Below are positions 16,801-32,600 of a DNA stretch of 64,000 nt, in pieces; position 1 is the stretch's first letter, and the number at the start of each line of letters is the position of its first letter. The notes under the pieces were generated by a model that did not search any database, was not told where the DNA came from, and worked only from the letters and a program-made list of their open reading frames with translations. Source of the stretch: Limnoperna fortunei (taxonomy: Eukaryota > Mollusca > Bivalvia > Mytilida > Modiolidae); assembly GCA_944474755.1 (NCBI GenBank), contig OX104122.1, forward strand, positions 5,419,223 to 5,483,222. Reading direction: 5' to 3'. Position numbers and translations under genes: made by a program.

Positions 16801-18950
16801 AATTCCATACTTTAAACATTACAACAGAGATACGTCTTTAGTCTTAATCATCAATTCCGACTGCTTTTATTTTAATTCCATACTTTAAACATTACAACAG
16901 AGATACGTCTTTAGTCTTAATCATCAATTCCGACTGCTTTTGTTTTAATTCCATACTTTAAACATTACAACAGAGATACGTCTTTAGTCTTAATCATCAA
17001 TGCCGACTGCATTTATTTTAATTCCATACTTTAAACATTACAACAGAGATACGTCTTTAGTCTTAATCATCAATTCCGACTGCTTTTATTTTAATTCCAT
17101 ACTTTAAACATTACAACAGAGATACGTCTTTAGTCTTAATCATCAATTCCGACTGCATTTATTTTAATTCCATACCTTAAACATTACAACAGAGATACGT
17201 CTTTAGTCTTAATCATCAATTCCGACTGCTTTAATTTTAATTCCATACTTTAAACATTACAACAGAGATACGTCTTTAGTCTGAATCATCAATTCCGACT
17301 GCATTTATTTTAATTCCATACTTTAAACATTACAACAGAGATACGTCTTTAGTCTTAATCATCAATTCCGACTGCATTCATTTTAATTCCATACTTTAAA
17401 CATTACAACAGAGATACGTCTTTAGTCTTAATCATCAATTCCGACTGCTTTTATTTTAATTCCATACTTTAAACATTACAACAGAGATACGTCTTTAGTC
17501 TTAATCATCAATTCCGACTGCTTTTGTTTTAATTCCATACTTTAAACATTACAACAGAGATACGTCTTTAGTCTTAATCATCAATGCCGACTGCATTTAT
17601 TTTAATTCCATACTTTAAACATTACAACAGAGATACGTCTTTAGTCTTAATCATCAATTCCGACTGCTTTTATTTTAATTCCATACTTTAAACATTACAA
17701 CAGAGATACGTCTTTAGTCTTAATCATCAATTCCGACTGCATTTATTTTAATTCCATACCTTAAACATTACAACAGAGATACGTCTTTAGTCTTAATCAT
17801 CAATTCCGACTGCTTTAATTTTAATTCCATACTTTAAACATTACAACAGAGATACGTCTTTAGTCTGAATCATCAATTCCGACTGCATTTATTTTAATTC
17901 CATACTTTAAACATTACAACAGAGATACGTCTTTAGTCTTAATCATCAATTCCGACTGCATTCATTTTAATTCCATACTTTAAACATTACAACAGAGATA
18001 CGTCTTTAGTCTTAATCATCAATTCCGACTGCTTTTATTTTAATTCCATACTTTAAACATTACAACAGAGATACGTCTTTAGTCTTAATCATCAATTCCG
18101 ACTGCTTTTGTTTTAATTCCATACTTTAAACATTACAACAGAGATACGTCTTTAGTCTTAATCATCAATTCCGACTGCATTTATTTTAATTCCATACTTT
18201 AAACATTACAACAGAGATACGTCTTTAGTCTTAATCATCAATTCCGACTGCATTTATTTTAATTCCATACTTTAAACATTACAACAGAGATACGTCTTTA
18301 GTCTTAATCATCAATTCCGACTGCTTTTATTTTAATTCCATACTTTAAACATTACAACAGAGATACGTCTTTAGTCTTAATCATCAATTCCGACTGCTTT
18401 TGTTTTAATTCCATACTTTAAACATTAAAACAGAGATACGTCTTTAGTCTTAATCATCAATTCCGACTGCTTTTATTTTAATTCCATACTTTAAACATTA
18501 CAACAGAGATACGTCTTTAGTCTTAATCATCAATTCCGACTGCATTTATTTTAATTCCATACTATAATCATTACAACAGAGATTCGTCTTTAGTCTTAAT
18601 CATCAATTCCGACTGCTTTTATTTTAATTCCATACTTTAAACATTACAACAGAGATACGTCTTTAGTCTTAATCATCAATTCCGACTGCATTTATTTTAA
18701 TTCCATACTTTAAACATTACAACAGAGATAAGTCTTTAGTCTTAATAATCAATTCCGACTGCATTTATTTTAATTCCATACTTTAAACATTACAACAGAG
18801 ATACGTCTTTAGTCTTAATCATCAATTCCGGCTGCATTTATTTTAATTCCATACTTTAAACATTACAACAGAGATACGTCTTTAGTCTTAATCATCAATT
18901 CCGACTGCATTTATTTTAATTCCATACTTTAAACATTACAACAGATACGT
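10848..18950. repeat. Long-range duplication within the satellite, 52- and 59-monomer offsets
   Basis: A monomer with a 2-bp deletion (ACAACAGATACGTC) occurs at about 10848, 14641 and 18946, each time close to the GCTTTTGTTTTAATT variant. The offsets, 3793 and 4305 bp, equal whole numbers of monomers once local 1-3 bp losses are counted. Neighbouring variants (CCATACTATAA, TTCCGGCTGC, AATAATCAATTCC) recur in the same order, so blocks of roughly 4 kb were copied. Confidence 0.75.
16933..18684. repeat. Higher-order repeat, 8-monomer unit (584 bp), three copies
   Basis: The variant ACTGCTTTTGTTTTAATT occurs at 16933, 17517 and 18101, with offsets of exactly 584 bp (8 x 73). Two other rare variants keep the same offset: AATGCCGAC near 17001 and 17585, and ACTGCATTCATTTT at 17371 and 17955. 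The third copy lacks AATGCCGAC. Confidence 0.9.
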
Positions 18951-19310
18951 CTTAAGTCTTAATCATCAATTCCGACTGCTTTTGTTTTAATTCCATACTT
19001 TAAACATTACAACAGAGATACGTCTTTAGTCTTAATCATCAATTCCGACTGCTTTTATTTTAATTCCATACTTTAAACATTACAACAGAGATACGTCTTT
19101 AGTCTTAATCATCAATTCCGACTGCATTTATTTTAATTCCATACTATAAACATTACAACAGAGATACGTCTTTAGTCTTAATCATCAATTCCGACTGCTT
19201 TTATTTTAATTCCATACTTTAAACATTACAACAGAGATACGTCTTTAGTCTTAATCATCAATTCCGACTGCATTTATTTTAATTCCATACTTTAAACATT
19301 ACAACGGAGA

Positions 19311-22300
19311 TAGGTCTTTAGTCTTAATCATCAATTCCGACTGCATTTATTTTAATTCCATACTTTAAACATTACAACGGAGATACGTCTTTAGTCTTAA
19401 TCATCAATTCCGACTGCTTTTATTTTAATTCCATACTTTAAACATTACAACAGAGATACGTCTTTAGTCTAAATCATCAATTCCGACTGCATTTATTTTA
19501 ATTCCATACTTTAAACATTACAACAGAGATACGTCTTTAGTCTTAATCATCAATTCCGACTGCTTTTATTTTTATTCCATACTTTAAACATTACAAGAGA
19601 GATACGTCTTTAGTCTTAATCATCAATTCCGACTGCATTTATTTTGATTCCATACTTTAAACATTACAACAGAGATACGTCTTTAGTCTTAATCATCAAT
19701 TCCGACTGCATTTATTTTAATTCCATACTTTAAACATTACAACAGAGATACGTCTTTAGTCTTAATCATCAATTCCGACTGCATGTATTTTAATTCCATA
19801 CTTTAAACATTACAACAGAGATACGTCTTTAGTCTTAATCATCGATTCCGACTGCATTTATTTTAATTCCATACTTTAAACATTACAACAGAGATCCGTC
19901 TTTAGTCTTAATCATCAATTCCGACTGCATGTATTTTAATTCCATACTTTAAACATTACAACAGAGATACGTCTTTAGTCTTAATCATCGATTCCGACTG
20001 CATTTATTTTAATTCCATACTTTAAACATTACAACAGAGATACGTCTTTAGTCTTAATCATCGATTCCTACTGCATTTATTTTAATTCCATACTTTAAAC
20101 ATTACAACGGAGATACGTCTTTAGTCTTAATCATCAATTCCGACTGCATTTATTTTAATTCCATACTTTAAACATTACAACGGAGATACGTCTTTAGTCT
20201 TAATCATCAATTCCGACTGCTTTTATTTTAATTCCATACTTTAAACATTACAACAGAGATACGTCTTTAGCCTTAATCATCAATTCCGACTGCTTTTATT
20301 TTAATTCCATACTTTAAACATTACAACGGAGATACGTCTTTAGTCTTAATCATCAATTCCGACTGCTTTTATTTTAATTCCATACTTTAAACATTACAAC
20401 GGAGATACGTCTTTAGCCTTAATCATCAATTCCGACTGCTTTTATTTTAATTCCATACTTTAAACATTACAACAGAGATACGTCTTTAGTCTTAATCATC
20501 AATTTCGACTGCATTTATTTTAATTCCATAATTTAAACATTACAACAGAGATACGTCTTTAGTCTTAATCATCAATTCCGACTGCATTTATTTTAATTCC
20601 ATACTTTAAACATTACAACAGAGATACGTCTTTAGTCTTAATCATCAATTCCGACTGCATTTATTTTAATTCCATACTTTAAACATTACAACAGAGATAC
20701 GTCTTTAGTCTTAATAATCAATTCCGACTGCTTTTATTTTAATTCAATACTTTAAACATTACAACAGAGATATGTCTTCAGTCTTAATCATCAATTCCGG
20801 CTGCATTTATTTTAATTCCATACTTTAAACATTACAACGGAGATACGTCTCTAGTCTTAATCATCAATTCCGACTGCATTTATTTTAATTCCATACTTTA
20901 AACATTACAACAGAGATACGTCTTTAGTCTTAATCATCAATTAATTCCGACTGCTTTTATTTTAATTCCATACTTTAAACATTACAACGGAGATACGTCT
21001 TTAGTCTTAATCATCAATTCCGACTGCATTTATTTTAATTCCATACTTTAAACATTACAACAGAGATACGTCTTTAGTCTTAATCATCAATTCCGACTGC
21101 ATTTATTTTAATTCCATACTTTAAACATTACAACGGAGATACGTCTTTAGTCTTAATCATCAATTCCGACTGCTTTTATTTTAATTCCATACTTTAAACA
21201 TTACAACAGAGATACGTCTTTAGTCTTAATCATCAATTCCGACTGCATTTATTTTAATTCCATACTTTAAATATTACAACAGAGATACGTCTTTAGTCTT
21301 AATCATCAATTCCGACTGCATTTATTTTAATTCCATACTTTAAACATTACAACAGAGATACGTCTTTAGTCTTAATCATCAATTCCGACTGCATTTATTT
21401 TAATTCCATACTTTAAACATTACAACGGAGATAGGTCTTTAGTCTTAATCATCAATTCCGACTGCATTTATTTTAATTCCATACTTTAAACATTACAACG
21501 GAGATACGTCTTTAGTCTTAATCATCAATTCCGACTGCTTTTATTTTAATTCCATACTTTAAACATTACAACAGAGATACGTCTTTAGTCTAAATCATCA
21601 ATTCCGACTGCATTTATTTTAATTCCATACTTTAAACATTACAACAGAGATACGTCTTTAGTCTTAATCATCAATTCCGACTGCTTTTATTTTTATTCCA
21701 TACTTTAAACATTACAAGAGAGATACGTCTTTAGTCTTAATCATCAATTCCGACTGCATTTATTTTGATTCCATACTTTAAACATTACAACAGAGATACG
21801 TCTTTAGTCTTAATCATCAATTCCGACTGCATTTATTTTAATTCCATACTTTAAACATTACAACAGAGATACGTCTTTAGTCTTAATCATCGATTCCGAC
21901 TGCATTTATTTTAATTCCATACTTTAAACATTACAACAGAGATACGTCTTTAGTCTTAATCATCGATTCCCACTGCATTTATTTTAATTCCATACTTTAA
22001 ACATTACAACGGAGATACGTCTTTGGTCTTAATCATCAATTCCGACTGCATTTATTTTAATTCCATACTTTAAACATTACAACGGAGATACGTCTTTAGT
22101 CTTAATCATCAATTCCGACTGCTTTTATTTTAATTCCATACTTTAAACATTAAAACAGAGATACGTCTTTAGTCTTAATCATCAATTCCGACTGCTTTTA
22201 TTTTAATTCCATACTTTAAACATTACAACGGAGATACGTCTTTAGTCTTAATCATCAATTCCGACTGCTTTTATTTTAATTCCATACTTTAAACATTACA

Positions 22301-23861
22301 ACGGAGATACGTCTTTAGTCTTAATCATCAATTCCGACTGCTTTTATTTTAATTCCATTCTTTAAACATTACAACGGAGATACGTCTTTAGTCTTAATCA
22401 TCGATTCCCACTGCATTTATTTTAATTCCATACTTTAAACATTACAACGGAGATACGTCTTTGGTCTTAATCATCAATTCCGACTGCATTTATTTTAATT
22501 CCATACTTTAAACATTACAACGGAGATACGTCTTTAGTCTTAATCATCAATTCCGACTGCTTTTATTTTAATTCCATACTTTAAACATTACAACAGAGAT
22601 ACGTCTTTAGTCTTAATCATCAATTCCGACTGCTTTTATTTTAATTCCATACTTTAAACATTACAACGGAGATACGTTTTTAGTCTTAATCATCAATTCC
22701 GACTGCATTTATTTTTATTCCATACTTTAAACATTACAACAGAGATACGTCTTTAGTCTTAATCATCAATTCCGACTGCATTCATTTTAATTCCATACTT
22801 TAAACATTACAGCAGAGATACGTCTTTAGTCTTAATCATCAATTCCGACTGCATTTATTTTAATTCCATACTTTAAACATTACAACGGAGATACGTCTTT
22901 AGTCTTAATCATCAATTCCGACTGCATTTATTTTAATTCCATACTTTAAACATTACAACGGAGATACGTCTTTAGTCTTAATCATCAATTCCGACTGCTT
23001 TTATTTTAATTCCATACTTTAAACATTACAACAGAGATACGTCTTTAGTCTTAATCATCAATTCCGACTGCTTTTATTTTAATTCCATACTTTAAACATT
23101 ACAACGGAGATACGTCTTTAGTCTTAATCATCGATTCCCACTGCATTTATTTTAATTCCATACTTTAAACATTACAACGGAGATACGTCTTTGGTCTTAA
23201 TCATCAATTCCGACTGCATTTATTTTAATTCCATACTTTAAACATTACAACGGAGATACGTCTTTAGTCTTAATCATCAATTCCGACTGCTTTTATTTTA
23301 ATTCCATACTTTAAACATTACAACAGAGATACGTCTTTAGTCTTAATCATCAATTCCGACTGCTTTTATTTTAATTCCATACTTTAAACATTACAACGGA
23401 GATACGTTTTTAGTCTTAATCATCAATTCCGACTGCATTTATTTTTATTCCATACTTTAAACATTACAACAGAGATACGTCTTTAGTCTTAATCATCAAT
23501 TCCGACTGCATTCATTTTAATTCCATACTTTAAACATTACAGCAGAGATACGTCTTTAGTCTTAATCATCAATTCCGACTGCATTTATTTTAATTCCATA
23601 CTTTAAACATTACAACGGAGATACGTCTTTAGTCTTAATCATCAATTCCGACTGCATTTATTTTAATTCCATACTTTAAACATTACAACGGAGATACGTC
23701 TTTAGTCTTAATCATCAATTCCGACTGCTTTTATTTTAATTCCATACTTTAAACATTACAACAGAGATACGTCTTTAGTCTTAATCATCAATTCCGACTG
23801 CTTTTATTTTAATTCCATACTTTAAACATTACAACGGAGATACGTCTTTAGTCTTAATCAT
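19311..23861. repeat. Nested higher-order repeats, 29-, 6- and 10-monomer offsets
   Basis: GATAGGTCTTTAG at 19311 recurs at 21432, which is 29 monomers plus the 4-bp AATT insertion at about 20940. The variant CGATTCCCACTGC occurs at 21964, 22402 and 23132, offsets 438 (6 x 73) and 730 bp (10 x 73). The 730-bp unit also repeats ACGTTTTTAGTC, TTTATTTTTATTCC and ACAGCAGAG in order. Confidence 0.88.
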
Positions 23862-26800
23862 CAATTCCGACTGCTTTTATTTTAATTCCATACTTTAAAC
23901 ATTACAACAGAGATACGTCTTTAGTCTAAATCATCAATTCCGACTGCATTTATTTTAATTCCATACTTTAAACATTACAACAGAGATACGTCTTTAGTCT
24001 TAATCATCAATTCCGACTGCATTTATTTTAATTCCATACTTTAAACATTACAACAGAGATACGTCTTTAGTCTTAATCATCAATTCCGACTGCATTTATT
24101 TTAATTTCGTACTTTAAACATTACAACAGAGATACGTCTTTAGTCTTAATCATCAATTCCGACTGCATTTATTTTAATTCCATACTTTAAACATTACAAC
24201 AGAGATACGTCTTTAGACTTAATCATCGATTCCGACTGCATTTATTTTAATTCCATACTTTAAACATTACAACAGAGATACGTCTTTAGTCTTAATCATC
24301 GATTCCGACTGCATTTATTTTAATTCCATACTTTAAACATTACAACAGAGATACGTCTTTAGTCTTAATCATCGATTCCGACTGCATTTATTTTAATTCC
24401 ATACTTTAAACATTACAACAGAGATACGTCTTTAGTCTTAATCATCGATTCCGACTGCATTTATTTTAATTCCATACTTTAAACATTACAACAGAGATAC
24501 GTCTTTAGTCTTAATCATCGATTCCTACTGCATTTATTTTAATTCCATACTTTAAACATTACAACAGAGATACGTCTTTAGTCTTAATCATCAATTCCGA
24601 CTGCTTTTATTTTAATTCCATACTTTAAACATTACAACAGAGATACGTCTTTAGTCTTAATCATCATATCCGACTGCATTTATTTTAATTCCATACTTTA
24701 AACATTACAACAGAGATACGCCTTTAGTCTTAATAATCAATTCCGATTGCATTTATTTTAATTCCATACTTTAAACATTACAACATAGATACGTCTTTAG
24801 TCTTAATCATCGAATCCGACTGCATTTATTTTAATTCCATACTTTAAACATTACAACAGAGATACGTCTTTAGTCTTAATCATCAATTCCGACTGCTTTT
24901 ATTTTAATTCCATACTTTAAACATTACAACGGAGATACGTCTTTAGTCTTAATCATCAATTCCGACTGCTTTTATTTTAATTCCATACTTTAAACATTAC
25001 AACGGAGATACGTCTTTAGCCTTAATCATCAATTCCGACTGCTTTTATTTTAATTCCATACTTTAAACATTACAACAGAGATACGTCTTTAGTCATAATC
25101 ATCAATTCCGACTGCATTTATTTTAATTCCATACTTTAAACATTACAACAGAGATACGTCTTTAGTCTTAATCATCAATTCCGACTGCTTTTATTTTAAT
25201 TCCATACTTTAAACATTACAACAGAGATACGTCTTTAGTCTTAATCATCAATTCCGACTGCTTTTATTTTAATTCCATACTTTAAACATTACAACAGAGA
25301 TACGTCTTAGTCTTAATCATCAATTCCGACTGCATTTATTTTAATTCCATACTTTAAACATTACAACAGAGATACGTCTTTAGTCTTAATCATCAATTCC
25401 GACTGCATTTATTTTAATTCCATACTTTAAACATTACAACAGAGATACGTCTTTAGTCTTAATAATCAATTCCGACTGCTTTTATTTTAATTCCATACTT
25501 TAAACATTACAACAGAGATACGTCTTTAGTCTTAATCATCAATTCCGGCTGCATTTATTTTAATTCCATACTTTAAACATTACAACGGAGATACGTCTCT
25601 AGTCTTAATCATCAATTCCGACTGCTTTTATTTTAATTCCATACTTTAAACATTACAACAGAGATACGTCTTTAGTCTTAATCATCAATTCCGACTGCAT
25701 TTATTTTAATTCCATACTTTAAACATTACAACAGAGATACGTCTTTAGTCTTAATCATCAATTCCGACTGCTTTTATTTTAATTCCATACTTTAAACATT
25801 ACAACAGAGATACGTCTTTAGTCTTAATCATCAATTCCGACTGCATTTATTTTAATTCCATACTTTAAACATTACAACAGAGATACGTCTTTAGTCTTAA
25901 TCATCAATTCCGACTGCATTTATTTTAATTCCATACTTTAAACATTACAACAGAGATACGTCTTTAGTCTTAATAATCAATTCCGACTGCTTTTATTTTA
26001 ATTCCATACTTTAAACATTACAACAGAGATACGTCTTTAGTCTTAATCATCAATTCCGACTGCATTTATTTTAATTCCATACTTTAAACATTACAACAGA
26101 GATACGTCTTTAGTCTTAATCATCAATTAATTCCGACTGCTTTTATTTTAATTCCATACTTTAAACATTACAACAGAGATACGCCTTTAGTCTTAATAAT
26201 CAATTCCGATTGCATTTATTTTAATTCCTTACTTTAAACATTACAACAGAGATACGTCTTTAGTCTTAATCATCGAATACGACTGCATTTATTTTAATTC
26301 CATACTTTAAACATTACAACAGAGATACGTCTTTAGTCTTAATCATCAATTCCGACTGCTTTTATTTTAATTCCATACTTTAAACATTACAACGGAGATA
26401 CGTCTTTAGTCTTAATCATCAATTCCGACTGCTTTTATTTTAATTCCATACTTTAAACATTACAACGGAGATACGTCTTTAGCCTTAATCATCAATTCCG
26501 ACTGCTTTTATTTTAATTCCATACTTTAAACATTACAACAGAGATACGTCTTTAGTCATAATCATCAATTCCGACTGCATTTATTTTAATTCCATACTTA
26601 AAACATTACAACAGAGATACGTCTTTAGTCTTAATCATCAATTCCGACTGCTTTTATTTTAATTCCATACTTTAAACATTACAACAGAGATACGTCTTTA
26701 GTCTTAATCATCAATTCCGACTGCTTTTATTTTAATTCCATACTTTAAACATTACAACAGAGATACGTCTTTAGTCTTAATCATCAATTCCGACTGCATT

Positions 26801-27110
26801 TATTTTAATTCCATACTTTAAACATTACAACAGAGATACGTCTTTAGTCTTAATCATCAATTCCGACTGCTTTTATTTTAATTCCATACTTTAAACATTA
26901 CAACAGAGATACGTCTTTAGTCTTAATAATCAATTCCGACTGCTTTTATTTTAATTCCATACTTTAAACATTACAACAGAGATACGTCTTTAGTCTTAAT
27001 CATCAATTCCGACTGCATTTATTTTAATTCCATACTTTAAACATTACAACAGAGATACGTCTTTAGTCTTAATCATCAATTCCGACTGCATTTATTTTAA
27101 TTCCATACTT

Positions 27111-28300
27111 TAAACATCACAACAGAGATGCGTCTTTAGTCTTAATCATCAATTCAGACTGCATTTATTTTAATTCCATACTTTAAACATTACAACGGAG
27201 ATACGTCTTTAGTCTTAATCATCAATTCCGACTGCATTTATTTTAATTCCATACTTTAAACATTACAACGGAGATACGTCTTTAGTCTTAATCATCAATT
27301 CCGACTGCTTTTATTTTAATTCCATACTTTAAACATTACAACAGAGATACGTCTTTAGTCTAAATCATCAATTCCGACTGCATTTATTTTAATTCCATAC
27401 TTTAAACATTACAACAGAGATACGTCTTTAGTCTTAATCATCAATTCCGACTGCATTTATTTTAATTCCATACTTTAAACATTACAACAGAGATACGTCT
27501 TTAGTCTTAATCATCAATTCCGACTGCATTTATTTTAATTCCATACTTTAAACATTACAACAGAGATACGTCTTTAGTCTTAATCATCAATTCCGACTGC
27601 ATTTATTTTAATTCCATACTTTAAACATTACAACAGAGATACGTATTTAGTCTTAATAATCAATTCCGACTGCTTTTATTTTAATTCCATACTTTAAACA
27701 TTACAACAGAGATACGTCTTTAGTCTTAATCATCAATTCCGACTGCATTTATTTTAATTCCATACTTTAAACATTACAACAGAGATACGTCTTTAGTCTT
27801 AATCATCAATTCCGACTGCATTTATTTTAATTCCATACTTTAAACATCACAACAGAGATGCGTCTTTAGTCTTAATCATCAATTCTGACTGCATTTATTT
27901 TAATTCCATACTTTAAACATTACAACGGAGATACGTCTTTAGTCTTAATCATCAATTCCGACTGCATTTATTTTAATTCCATACTTTAAACATTACAACG
28001 GAGATACGTCTTTAGTCTTAATCATCAATTCCGACTGCTTTTATTTTAATTCCATACTTTAAACATTACAACAGAGATACGTCTTTAGTCTAAATCATCA
28101 ATTCCGACTGCATTTATTTTAATTCCATACTTTAAACATTACAACAGAGATACGTCTTTAGTCTTAATCATCAATTCCGACTGCATTTATTTTAATTCCA
28201 TACTTTAAACATTACAACAGAGATACGTCTTTAGTCTTAATCATCAATTCCGACTGCATTTATTTTAATTTCGTACTTTAAACATTACAACAGAGATACG
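27111..28300. repeat. Higher-order repeat, 10-monomer unit (730 bp)
   Basis: AAACATCACAACAGAGATGCG starts near 27111 and again near 27841, exactly 730 bp apart, followed in both copies by an altered TTCCGAC (TTCAGAC and TTCTGAC). The copies separate after about 28.26 kb, where TAATTTCGTAC appears only in the second. Confidence 0.85.
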
Positions 28301-29699
28301 TCTTTAGTCTTAATCATCAATTCCGACAGCATTTATTTTAATTCCATACTTTAAACAGTACAACAGAGATACGTCTTTAGACTTAATCATCGATTCCGAC
28401 TGCATTTATTTTAATTCCATACTTTAAACATTACAACAGAGATACGTCTTTAGTCTTAATCATCGATTCCGACTGCATTTATTTTAATTCCATACTTTAA
28501 ACATTACAACAGAGATACGTCTTTAGTCTTAATCATCGATTCCGACTGCATTTATTTTAATTCCATACTTTAAACATTACAACAGAGATACGCCTTTAGT
28601 CTTAATAATCAATTCCGATTGCATTTATTTTAATTCCATACTTTAAACATTACAACAGAGATACGTCTTTAGTCTTAATCATCGAATCCGACTGCATTTA
28701 TTTTAATTCCATACTTTAAACATTACAACAGAGATACGTCTTTAGTCTTAATCATCAATTCCGACTGCATTTATTTTAATTCCATACTTTAAACATTACA
28801 ACAGAGATACGTCTTTAGTCTTAATCATCAATTCCGACTGCATTTATTTTAATTCCATACTTTAAACATTACAACAGAGATACGTCCTTAGTCTTAATCA
28901 TCAATTCCGACTGCTTTTATTTTAATTCCATACTTTAAACATTACAACAGAGATACGTCTTTAGTCTTAATCATCAATTCCGACTGCATTTATTTTAATT
29001 CCATACTTTAAACATTACAACGGAGATACGTCTTTAGTCTTAATCATCAATTCCGACTGCATTTATTTTAATTCCATACTTTAAACATTACAACAGAGAT
29101 AAGTCTTTAGTCTTAATCATCAATTCCGACTGCATTTATTTTAATTCCATACTTTAAACATTACAACAGAGATACGTCTTTAGTCTTAATCATCAATTCC
29201 GACTGCATTTATTTTAATTCCATACTTTAAACATTACAACAGAGATACGTCTTTAGTCTTAATCATCAATTCCGACTGCATTTATTTTAATTCCATACTT
29301 TAAACATTACAACAGAGATACGACTTTAGTCTTAATCATCAATTCCGACTGCATTTATTTTAATTCCATACTTTAAACATTACAACAGAGATACGTCTTT
29401 AGTCTTAATCATCAATTCCGACTGCTTTTATTTTAATTCCATACTTTAAACATTACAACAGAGATACGTCTTTAGTCTTAATCATCAATTCCGACTGCAT
29501 TTATTTTAATTCCATACTTTAAACATTACAACAGAGATACGTCTTTAGTCTTAATCATCAATTCCGACTGCATTTATTTTAATTCCATACTTTAAACATT
29601 ACAACAGAGATACGTCTTTAGTCTTAATCATCAATTCCGACTGCATTTATTTTAATTCCATACTTTAAACATTACAACGGAGATACGTCTTTAGTCTTA

Positions 29700-32600
29700 A
29701 TCATCAATTAATTCCGACTGCATTTATTTTAATTCCATACTTTAAACATTACAACAGAGATACGTCTTTAGTCTTAATCATTAATTAATTCCGACTGCAT
29801 TTATTTTAATTCCATACTTTAAACATTACAACAGAGATACGTCTTTAGTCTTAATCATCAATTAATTCCGACTGCATTTATTTTAATTCCATACTTTTAA
29901 CATTACAACAGAGATACGTCTTTAGTCTTAATCATCAATTCCGACTGCATTTATTTTAATTCCATACTTTAAACATTACAACAGAGATACGTCTTTAGTC
30001 TTAATCATCATTTCCGACTGCATTTATTTTAATTCCATACTTTAAACATTACAACAGAGATAAGCCTTTAGTCTTAATAATCAATTCCGATTGCATTTAT
30101 TTTAATTCCATACTTTAAACATTACAACAGAGATACGTCTTTAGTCTTAATCATCGAATCCGACTGCATTTATTTTAATTCCATACTTTAAACATTACAA
30201 CAGAGATACGTTTTTAGTCTTAATCATCAATTCCGACTGCATTTATTTTAATTCCATACTTTAAACATTACAACAGAGATACGTCTTTAGTCTTAATCAT
30301 CAATTCCGACTGCATTTATTTTAATTCCATACTTTAAACATTACAACAGAGATACGTCCTTAGTCTTAATCATCAATTCCGACTGCTTTTATTTTAATTC
30401 CATACTTTAAACATTACAACAGAGATACGTCTTTAGTCTTAATCATCAATTCCGACTGCATTTATTTTAATTCCATACTTTAAACAGTACAACAGAGATA
30501 CGTCTTTAGTCTTAACCATCAATTCCGACTGCATTTATTTTAATTCCATACTTTAAACATTACAACAGAGATACGTCTTTAGTCTTAATCATCAATTCCG
30601 ACTGCATTTATTTTAATTCCATACTTTAAACATTACAACAGAGATACGTCTTTAGTCTTAATCATCAATTCCGACTGCATTTATTTTAATTCCATACTTT
30701 AAACATTACAACAGAGATACGTCTTTAGTCTTAATCATCAATTCCGACTGCATTTATTTTAATTCCATACTTTAAACATTACAACAGAGATACGTCTTTA
30801 GTCTTAATCATCAATTCCGACTGCATTTATTTTAATTCCATACTTTAAACATTACAACAGAGATACGTCTTTAGTCTTAATCATCAATTCCGACTGCATT
30901 TATTTTAATTCCATACTTTAAACATTACAACAGAGATACGTCTTTAGTCTTAATCATCAATTCCGACTGCTTTTATTTTAATTCCACTACTTTAAACATT
31001 ACAACAGAGATACGTCTTTAGTCTTAATCATCAATTCCGACTGCATTTATTTTAATTCCATACTTTAAACATTACAACAGAGATACGTCTTTAGTCTTAA
31101 TCATCAATTCCGACTGCATGTATTTTAATTCCATACTTTAAACATTACAACAGAGATACGTCATTAGTCTTAATCATCAATTCCGACTGCATTTATTTTA
31201 ATTCCATACTTTAAACATTACAACAGAGATACGTCTTTAGTCTTGATCATCAATTCCGACTGCATTTATTTTAATGCCATACTTTAAACATTACAACGGC
31301 GATACGTCTTTAGTCTTAATCATCAATTCCGACTGCATTTATTTTAATTCCATACTTTAAACATTACAACAGAGATACGTCTTTAGCTTTAATCATCAAT
31401 TCCGACTGCATTTATTTTAATTCCATACTTTAAACATTACAACAGAGATACGTCTTTAGTCTTAATCATCAATTCCGACTGCATTTATTTTAATTCCATA
31501 CTTTAAACATTACAACAGAGATACGTCTTTAGTCTTAATCATCAATTCCGACTGCATTTATTTTAATTCCATACTTTAAACATTACAACAGAGATACGAC
31601 TTTAGTCTTAATCATCAATTCCGACTGCATTTATTTTAATTCCATACTTTAAACATTACAACAGAGATACGTCTTTAGTCTTAATCATCAATTCCGACTG
31701 CTTTTATTTTAATTCCATACTTTAAACATTACAACAGAGATACGTCTTTAGTCTTAATCATCAATTCCGACTGCATTTATTTTAATTCCATACTTTAAAC
31801 ATTACAACAGAGATACGTCTTTAGTCTTAATCATCAATTCCGACTGCATTTATTTTAATTCCATACTTTAAACATTACAACAGAGATACGTCTTTAGTCT
31901 TAATCATCAATTCCGACTGCATTTATTTTAATTCCATACTTTAAACATTACAACGGAGATACGCCTTTAGTCTTAATCATCAATTAATTCCGACTGCATT
32001 TATTTTAATTCCATACTTTAAACATTACAACAGAGATACGTCTTTAGTCTTAATCATCAATTAATTCCGACTGCATTTATTTTAATTCCATACTTTAAAC
32101 ATTACAACAGAGATACGTCTTTAGTCTTAATCATCAATTAATTCCGACTGCATTTATTTTAATTCCATACTTTTAACATTACAACAGAGATACGTCTTTA
32201 GTCTTAATCATCAATTCCGACTGCATTTATTTTAATTCCATACTTTAAACATTACAACAGAGATACGTCTTTAGTCTTAATCATCATTTCCGACTGCATT
32301 TATTTTAATTCCATACTTTAAACATTACAACAGAGATACGCCTTTAGTCTTAATAATCAATTCCGATTGCATTTATTTTAATTCCATACTTTAAACATTA
32401 CAACAGAGATACGTCTTTAGTCTTAATCATCGAATCCGACTGCATTTATTTTAATTCCATACTTTAAACATTACAACAGAGATACGTTTTTAGTCTTAAT
32501 CATCAATTCCGACTGCATTTATTTTAATTCCATACTTTAAACATTACAACAGAGATACGTCTTTAGTCTTAATCATCAATTCCGACTGCATTTATTTTAA

